Assembly: GCA_023426505.1 (NCBI GenBank)
Contig: JAFAAP010000068.1
Coordinates: 1 to 10,721 of the forward strand
From: Pseudomonadota bacterium
Lineage (GTDB): Bacteria > Pseudomonadota > Alphaproteobacteria > Rhizobiales > Beijerinckiaceae
Direction: 5' to 3'
Length of the DNA stretch: 10,721 nt
Shown here: positions 7,356 through 10,721 of the stretch, one piece after another
Layout of the letters: each line of letters opens with the position of its first letter
Numbering within the stretch: position 1 is the stretch's first letter
Made by a program: the position numbers and the translations under genes
Notes under the pieces: model-generated
Database searches by the model: none
What the model was told of the DNA's origin: nothing
What the model saw: the letters and a program-made list of their open reading frames with translations, nothing else

Positions 7356-7905
7356 GACGGACCAGAGAATGTGAACGGTCCCCGCTTAGCGCGGCTCGAT
7401 CATCGCGTGAAGACTCCGCCGCAAACTTCGCATGGTCCCCAGTGACGCGGCAGGGACGATCGGAGGCACGAAACCGTCGCCTGCAAGTGCCCCAATGTCA
7501 TACAATCATGCGTGTGATTCTGTCTGCGGTGCGTGCCTGTCGCGCAGCATGCGACGATATTTTTTCGCCTCCTCGCAAACTTTTTTTGGGGCACCCCGCA
7601 AGCGCGCGTCGAATTCAGTCGAAGACGGGTCTTCGATCGGCGATCCGAGTATCGCCGATGTGCACGGCATCACTCTTCGGGCCGATGCACGACAGCTCGT
7701 TCACATCATGTAAATAACTGAATAACATGCGTTTTTTCGAACCATTCGAAACCGCAAAAGAGATCCGACAGACATTCCGACTTGATCAAGCAAAGACCTG
7801 GCGAGTCGCTTGAGAAGGCCCGCTTTGCGAGTCGGATAGACAAGTCCTGACGAGTCTCGAAGCCAAAGTATCCACAGAAATCGTACGCGTTCTACTTTCT
7901 ACACT
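7356..7905. other. Gene-poor region with palindromes and short repeats
   Basis: I see no convincing gene in this stretch. Open frames here (for example 7432-7713 +) lack recognisable domains and compete in several frames. The region holds a palindrome TCGAAGAC-gg-GTCTTCGA (7619-7636), abutting a 9-bp inverted repeat with a 6-nt loop (7636-7644 / 7651-7659). It also holds a tandem pair TAAATAAC/TGAATAAC (7711-7726), an inverted repeat TTTCGAA-cca-TTCGAAA (7735-7751), the palindrome CTTGATCAAG (7781-7790), and three direct copies of CGAGTC (7802, 7828, 7851). It is more AT-rich than its surroundings towards the right. It lies upstream of the histone-like gene and of the divergent EamA gene, so a regulatory role is likely, but an unrecognised small RNA is not excluded. 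Confidence 0.5.
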
Positions 7906-7920
7906 TTCCGATAATCGGAA
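7906..7920. promoter_or_regulatory. 15-bp palindrome overlapping the -35 of the histone-like gene
   Basis: TTCCGAT-A-ATCGGAA is a perfect 7-1-7 inverted repeat. Its right arm shares GGAA with the GGAAC -35 element at 7917-7921. A protein bound here would cover the -35, so it could be an operator; it could also be chance symmetry. Confidence 0.4.
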
Positions 7921-7941
7921 CCCCCTTGGTATAACGACGTT
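7917..7941 (+). promoter_or_regulatory. EcfG-type general stress promoter of the histone-like gene
   Basis: GGAAC (7917-7921), 16 nt, then CGTT (7938-7941) exactly matches the alphaproteobacterial EcfG consensus GGAAC-N16/17-CGTT. The -10 ends 49 nt before the ATG at 7991, leaving room for a 5' leader of roughly 40 nt. Two further exact matches within 1.6 kb support it. Confidence 0.82.
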
Positions 7942-7990
7942 GCCTTGCAAGCGTGACGGTTGCACGCGAAGGCCCTTGAAGGAGGCGGCT

Positions 7991-8827
7991 ATGCCGACAG
8001 ACGACAAGTCCAACCCGCTGACAATGCTGTTCACGGGTGACACTGGTGCGACCAGCACCAAGAAGTCCGGTGCGAAGAAGAGCAGCGCTCGCCGCAGCTC
8101 GTCCAGCGCCAAGAAGACGGGGGGCTCCAAGTCCTCTGCCAAATCCGGTGCCAAGAAGTCCGGCACCTCCACGGCTCGCAAGAGCGCCTCGAAGTCCACG
8201 GGCACCTCGTCCCGTTCGGGCGGCACGAAGACGGCAGCCAAGAGCGCGTCGAAGTCCGGCTCGAAGAGCACGGCTTCGCGGAGCTCCGGAACGAAGTCGG
8301 CTGCGAAGTCGACCGCTCGTTCGAGCAAGACCGCGGCCAAGTCCTCGTCCCGCACGGCGGCCAAGAGCTCCACGAAGTCGGGCTCGAAGACCGCCGCCAA
8401 GTCCGGCGCGAAGACCGCTGCCAAGTCCGGCGCGAAGAAGACCGCAGCCAAGTCCGCGACCTCGCGGTCCTCGGCCAAGAAGACGGCTGCGAAGTCGACG
8501 GCCAAGAAGGCTTCGTCCTCGCGTTCGACCGCTTCGCGCAGCAGCGCGAAGGGTGGGTCGAAGTCCGCCGGCCGTTCGAGCGCCGCTCGTTCGACGGCGT
8601 CCCGCTCGGCCTCGAAGCCGGCGTCCCGCTCCAGCAGCCGCAGCGCGGCCAAGGGCGGCACGAAGAGCGCGGCCAAGAGCAGCGCCTCCAAGTCGCGCAG
8701 CTCGTCGGGCTCCACCAAGCGCGCCGCCGCCGCCTCGAGCCGCACCTCCTCGACCAAGAAGTCGGGCACGGTCGGCACGAAGCGTTCGTCCGGCAGCTCG
8801 CGTAAGGGCGGCTCGTCCAAGCGCTGA
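7991..8827 (+). CDS. Lys/Ser/Ala-rich histone H1-like protein (low complexity)
   Basis: This is a 278-aa, extremely basic protein. After a distinct N-terminus (MPTDDKSNPLTMLFTGDTGA), residues 18-278 consist only of Gly, Ala, Thr, Ser, Lys and Arg, except one Pro (210) and one Val (261). AAKS occurs nine times, mostly as TAAKS between 81 and 169, and there is no acidic residue after D17. No folded domain is expected. Such tails resemble bacterial H1-like proteins (AlgP, Hc1/Hc2 type) that bind and condense DNA, so nucleoid compaction is the likely role, but this is an inference from composition. The start is set by AAGGAGG (7979-7985), 5 nt before the ATG; the frame is open 17 codons upstream. 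Lys is almost always AAG. An exact EcfG promoter precedes it and two hairpins follow. Long open frames on the other strand are by-products of its composition. Confidence 0.88.
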   Translation: MPTDDKSNPLTMLFTGDTGATSTKKSGAKKSSARRSSSSAKKTGGSKSSAKSGAKKSGTSTARKSASKSTGTSSRSGGTKTAAKSASKSGSKSTASRSSGTKSAAKSTARSSKTAAKSSSRTAAKSSTKSGSKTAAKSGAKTAAKSGAKKTAAKSATSRSSAKKTAAKSTAKKASSSRSTASRSSAKGGSKSAGRSSAARSTASRSASKPASRSSSRSAAKGGTKSAAKSSASKSRSSSGSTKRAAAASSRTSSTKKSGTVGTKRSSGSSRKGGSSKR

Positions 8828-8834
8828 TGCCACA

Positions 8835-8884
8835 TGCCGCAAGCGCCGGGACGGAGGCACCCTCCGTCGCCCGGCGCTGCGGCA
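8835..8884 (+). terminator. Long bulged hairpin just after the histone-like gene
   Basis: A 50-nt imperfect inverted repeat starts 7 nt after the stop codon. Three stem blocks pair (TGCCGC, AGCGCCGGG, ACGGAGG with their complements), interrupted by a 1-nt bulge on the left and a 2-nt bulge on the right, with a CAC loop. It has no U-tract of its own. It may stabilise the 3' end or act together with the terminator that follows directly. Confidence 0.55.
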
Positions 8885-8887
8885 CAA

Positions 8888-8917
8888 AAAATCGCCCGGC
8901 GAAAGCCGGGCGATTTT
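8888..8917. terminator. Bidirectional rho-independent terminator
   Basis: A 13-bp perfect stem (8888-8900 / 8905-8917) closed by a GAAA tetraloop has a GC-rich core, TTTTCTTT on the plus strand and six U on the minus-strand transcript. It lies between the convergent histone-like and PRC-barrel genes and should stop both. Confidence 0.92.
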
Positions 8918-8939
8918 CTTTGGGGTTCCGACGTTCCGG

Positions 8940-9350
8940 TTACCGTCCGGTGCTCATCGGGTCGCTCTCGCCCCAATAGGGGGTGGCGTTATAGTACCGG
9001 TGAACGTGCTCTTCCCATTCCCGGTCGTAGGATGCGTCATGGCCTTCGGCCGTCCGGCGCGGGGCGCCGCGAAGCTGGTCTTCGGTGAGGTTGAGCTCGT
9101 AGGCGTCGAGCTGGGTGTTGTACTTCAGGACGCTCCAGGGCAGCGTGTAATATTCCTCGCCAAGCCCCATGAACCCGCCGAAGCTCATGACCGCATAAGC
9201 GACCTTTCCGGACCGCTTCTCGATCATCACGCGCTCGATCGTTCCGATCTTGTCGCCGTCGGTACGGCGGACCGGAGTTCCCTCGACCTTATCGCTGGCG
9301 ATCAGGTTATGGGTCTCGCGAACGTCGCCGCTCTGTGCCGTCGTCTGCAT
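8940..9350 (-). CDS. PRC-barrel domain protein
   Basis: This is a 136-aa soluble protein with one PRC-barrel domain. Counting from the Met at 9350, the domain runs from about 17 to 90: LIASDKVEGTPVRR, GDKIGTIERVMIEKRSGKVAYAVMSFGGFMG, and YYTLPWSVLKYNTQLDAYELN. It is followed by an acidic and aromatic tail (HDASYDREWEEHVHRYY...) without a known domain. PRC-barrel proteins of this size are common in Hyphomicrobiales, and the family (named after the photosynthetic reaction centre H subunit and RimM) mostly mediates protein contacts; no enzymatic role is expected. Two adjacent ATGs (9353 and 9350) follow GGGAG; the second has the better spacing (7 nt), and using the first adds one Met. There is no signal peptide. 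An exact EcfG promoter lies 32 nt upstream, pointing to induction in general stress. It is convergent with the histone-like gene and divergent from the SDR gene. Confidence 0.93.
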   Translation of the reverse strand: MQTTAQSGDVRETHNLIASDKVEGTPVRRTDGDKIGTIERVMIEKRSGKVAYAVMSFGGFMGLGEEYYTLPWSVLKYNTQLDAYELNLTEDQLRGAPRRTAEGHDASYDREWEEHVHRYYNATPYWGESDPMSTGR

Positions 9351-9384
9351 CATCTCGCTCCCTCTCGTCTAGAGATACCAAGGC

Positions 9385-9410
9385 AACGCTCAGGCGAAAA
9401 AACCGGTTCC
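9385..9410 (-). promoter_or_regulatory. EcfG-type general stress promoter of the PRC-barrel gene
   Basis: On the minus strand, GGAAC (9410-9406), 17 nt, then CGTT (9388-9385) exactly matches the EcfG consensus. The -10 ends about 32 nt upstream of the first ATG (9353), an ordinary leader length. The spacer contains a T6 run next to the -35. Confidence 0.82.
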
Positions 9411-9485
9411 GGTTCGCTTCCCTTGCGCCCCTTGGCTTTCAGCCGCTGCCGGCAGGATCGCAGTCCATGGCCAAGCGTCGCCTTA

Positions 9486-9510
9486 GGAACTGCCGCGACG
9501 ACCTGACGTT
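9486..9510 (+). promoter_or_regulatory. EcfG-type general stress promoter of the SDR gene
   Basis: GGAAC (9486-9490), 16 nt, then CGTT (9507-9510) exactly matches the EcfG consensus and ends 34 nt before the ATG at 9545. It faces away from the PRC-barrel promoter in the same 191-bp gap. Confidence 0.82.
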
Positions 9511-9544
9511 GACCCGCATTTGCTGGGACAAGAAGGAGAGAGAC

Positions 9545-10708
9545 ATGGTCGGTCGCCAGAAACGCGTCGAAGAGCAGGTCGTCGTCATCACGGGCGCATC
9601 GAGCGGCATCGGTCTCGCGACCGCGCGGATGTTCGCGTCGCGGGGCGCCAGAGGGCTGGTTCTGGTCGCGCGGAACGAGGAGGCGCTTCGCAGCATCGCG
9701 GACGAGTTGAGCCATGGAGGAACGCGCGCGATCGCCGTCCCGGCCGACGTGAGCAAGCGCGAGGATCTGGAGCGGGTCGCCCGCACGGCCATCGACACCT
9801 TCGGAGGCTTCGACACCTGGGTGAACGACGCGGCGGTCGCGCTGTACGGGAAGCTGGAGCAGATCCCGATCGAAGATCAGCGCCAGCTCTTCGAGGTCAA
9901 TTACTGGGGCCTCGTGAACGGCTCCCTCATCGCCGCGCAGCACCTACGCAACCGCGGCGGCACCATCATCAATGTCGGCAGCGTCCTGTCCGAGAGGGCC
10001 ATGATCCTGCAGACCCAGTACTCGGCCTCCAAGCATGCCGTGAAGGGCTTCACCGATGGCCTTCGGATGGAGCTCGAGGAGGATGGCGCGCCGGTCTGGG
10101 TGACGCTCATCAAGCCCTCGTCCATCGACACGCCCTATGTGGAGCACGCCCGCAACTATCTCGGCAAGGAGACGACGGTTCCGCCACCGGCCTACGATCC
10201 GCATCTCGTCGGCAAGGCGATCGTCTTCGCGTCCGAGCACCCGCGGCGCGAGCTGACCATCGGCTTCGGCGGATGGGCGATCGGCGCCATGGGCAAGGTC
10301 GCGCCCCGTCTCACCGACAAGGCGATGGAGTGGACCGGGTACTCGTCGCAGACGACGAACCAGCCCGAGCGCGGGGAGATGCGCGACAATCTCTATCGTG
10401 CCCGCCAGGATGGCGACGAATACTCGTCCCTGCCGCGCGAGCCGCGCAAGACCAGCCTGCTGCTCGAGGCCCAGCTCCATCCGTTCGTGACGGCCCTAGC
10501 CGTGGCAGGGATCGGCGCCGCCATCGCGTCGCTCCTGCTTCCCGTCGGGAGCAGCGCGCGCCGCCGCCGTCCGATGCGTCCGCAGCCTCCGTTCCAGCCG
10601 GTGACCTCGACGCGCCATCTCGGCAACGGGCACGACAAGCGCAGCTTCGGGCCGGGTCATATCTCCCAGCGTCAGACCGCCCCGCAACGGCCGCAGCCGC
10701 GGCATTGA
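9545..10708 (+). CDS. SDR family oxidoreductase with C-terminal membrane segment and basic tail
   Basis: This is a 387-aa short-chain dehydrogenase/reductase with an extended C-terminus. The Rossmann part (about 10-270) has TGASSGIG (16-23), PADVS (66-70), N119 in EVNYWG, catalytic S146, and YSASK with Y159/K163 at the standard 13-residue spacing from the Ser. The usual NNAG is replaced by NDAA (94-97). After a hydrophilic linker (about 265-310), one hydrophobic helix (316-335, LAVAGIGAAIASLLLPVG) is followed by ARRRRPMR and a Pro/Arg/His/Gln-rich tail of about 50 residues. The enzyme is therefore probably anchored to the inner membrane, with the tail's side undetermined. The start has an excellent ribosome site (AAGGAG, 6-nt gap), and the open frame upstream is not coding. 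An exact EcfG promoter precedes it, so expression in general stress is likely. The substrate is unknown. Confidence 0.93.
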   Translation: MVGRQKRVEEQVVVITGASSGIGLATARMFASRGARGLVLVARNEEALRSIADELSHGGTRAIAVPADVSKREDLERVARTAIDTFGGFDTWVNDAAVALYGKLEQIPIEDQRQLFEVNYWGLVNGSLIAAQHLRNRGGTIINVGSVLSERAMILQTQYSASKHAVKGFTDGLRMELEEDGAPVWVTLIKPSSIDTPYVEHARNYLGKETTVPPPAYDPHLVGKAIVFASEHPRRELTIGFGGWAIGAMGKVAPRLTDKAMEWTGYSSQTTNQPERGEMRDNLYRARQDGDEYSSLPREPRKTSLLLEAQLHPFVTALAVAGIGAAIASLLLPVGSSARRRRPMRPQPPFQPVTSTRHLGNGHDKRSFGPGHISQRQTAPQRPQPRH

Positions 10709-10721
10709 GGGAGCGTAGGGC

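Noticed and set aside
7400..7594. A 64-codon minus-strand open frame rich in Cys and His
   Set aside because: No ordered Cys/His pattern of a zinc-binding domain and no ribosome site; probably chance.
7432..7713. A 93-codon open frame on the plus strand in the gene-poor region, with overlapping frames ending near 7717-7721
   Set aside because: No recognisable domain, no good ribosome site at its ATGs, three competing frames, and palindromes inside it.
7991..8827. TAAKS repeats as a CRISPR array or DNA-level tandem repeat
   Set aside because: The repetition is at the protein level with varied codons and spacing; there are no constant repeat/spacer units.
7786..8976. A 396-codon open frame (and a 331-codon one in another frame) antisense to the histone-like gene
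   Set aside because: The plus-strand gene uses so few codons (AAG, TCC, GCC, AGC and similar) that stops rarely arise in any frame. The antisense product is a monotonous hydrophobic/acidic or Arg/Gly/Ala repeat, has no ribosome site, and runs through the terminator into the PRC gene.

Overview
This GC-rich window looks like chromosomal DNA of an alphaproteobacterium of the Hyphomicrobiales, most likely the Methylobacteriaceae (Methylobacterium/Microvirga type). The family assignment is inferred from protein flavour: a TakP/DctP-type TRAP binding protein, a short RecD-like helicase, a DUF1328 membrane peptide, a PRC-barrel protein and a Lys/Ser/Ala-rich histone-H1-like protein. It also rests on promoters matching the alphaproteobacterial EcfG general-stress consensus. 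No phage, IS, plasmid, CRISPR or RNA gene was recognised.

Layout. 1-740 (+): the 3' half of an MFS transporter, cut by the window edge. 751-2787 (-): three same-strand genes, read from the right as a secreted protein of unknown function, an ArsC-family reductase and a classical SDR dehydrogenase. 2932-3765 (+): a secreted lytic murein transglycosylase, facing a TRAP-type substrate-binding protein (3806-4894, -) across an 11-bp hairpin. 5126-5299 (-): a 57-aa DUF1328 membrane peptide. 5401-7355 (-): an EamA/DMT exporter translationally coupled, by an ATGA overlap, to a RecD-like DNA helicase. 7356-7990: about 635 bp without a convincing gene, relatively AT-rich towards its right end and full of palindromes.

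The most interesting part is 7906-10708. Three genes here each have an exact GGAAC-N16/17-CGTT promoter at the right place and orientation: a 278-aa protein made almost only of Gly, Ala, Thr, Ser, Lys and Arg (+), a PRC-barrel protein (-), and an SDR enzyme with a C-terminal membrane segment and basic tail (+). The first two converge on a 13-bp bidirectional terminator, and the last two diverge from a 191-bp promoter region. I read this as a compact general-stress (EcfG/PhyR-NepR) island that joins a nucleoid-condensing protein to envelope or redox stress proteins. A fourth, one-mismatch site lies before the SDR gene at 751-1533, and only a -35 half-match lies before the DUF1328 gene. The sigma factor and its PhyR/NepR regulators are not in the window, so regulation is inferred from the promoter sequences alone.
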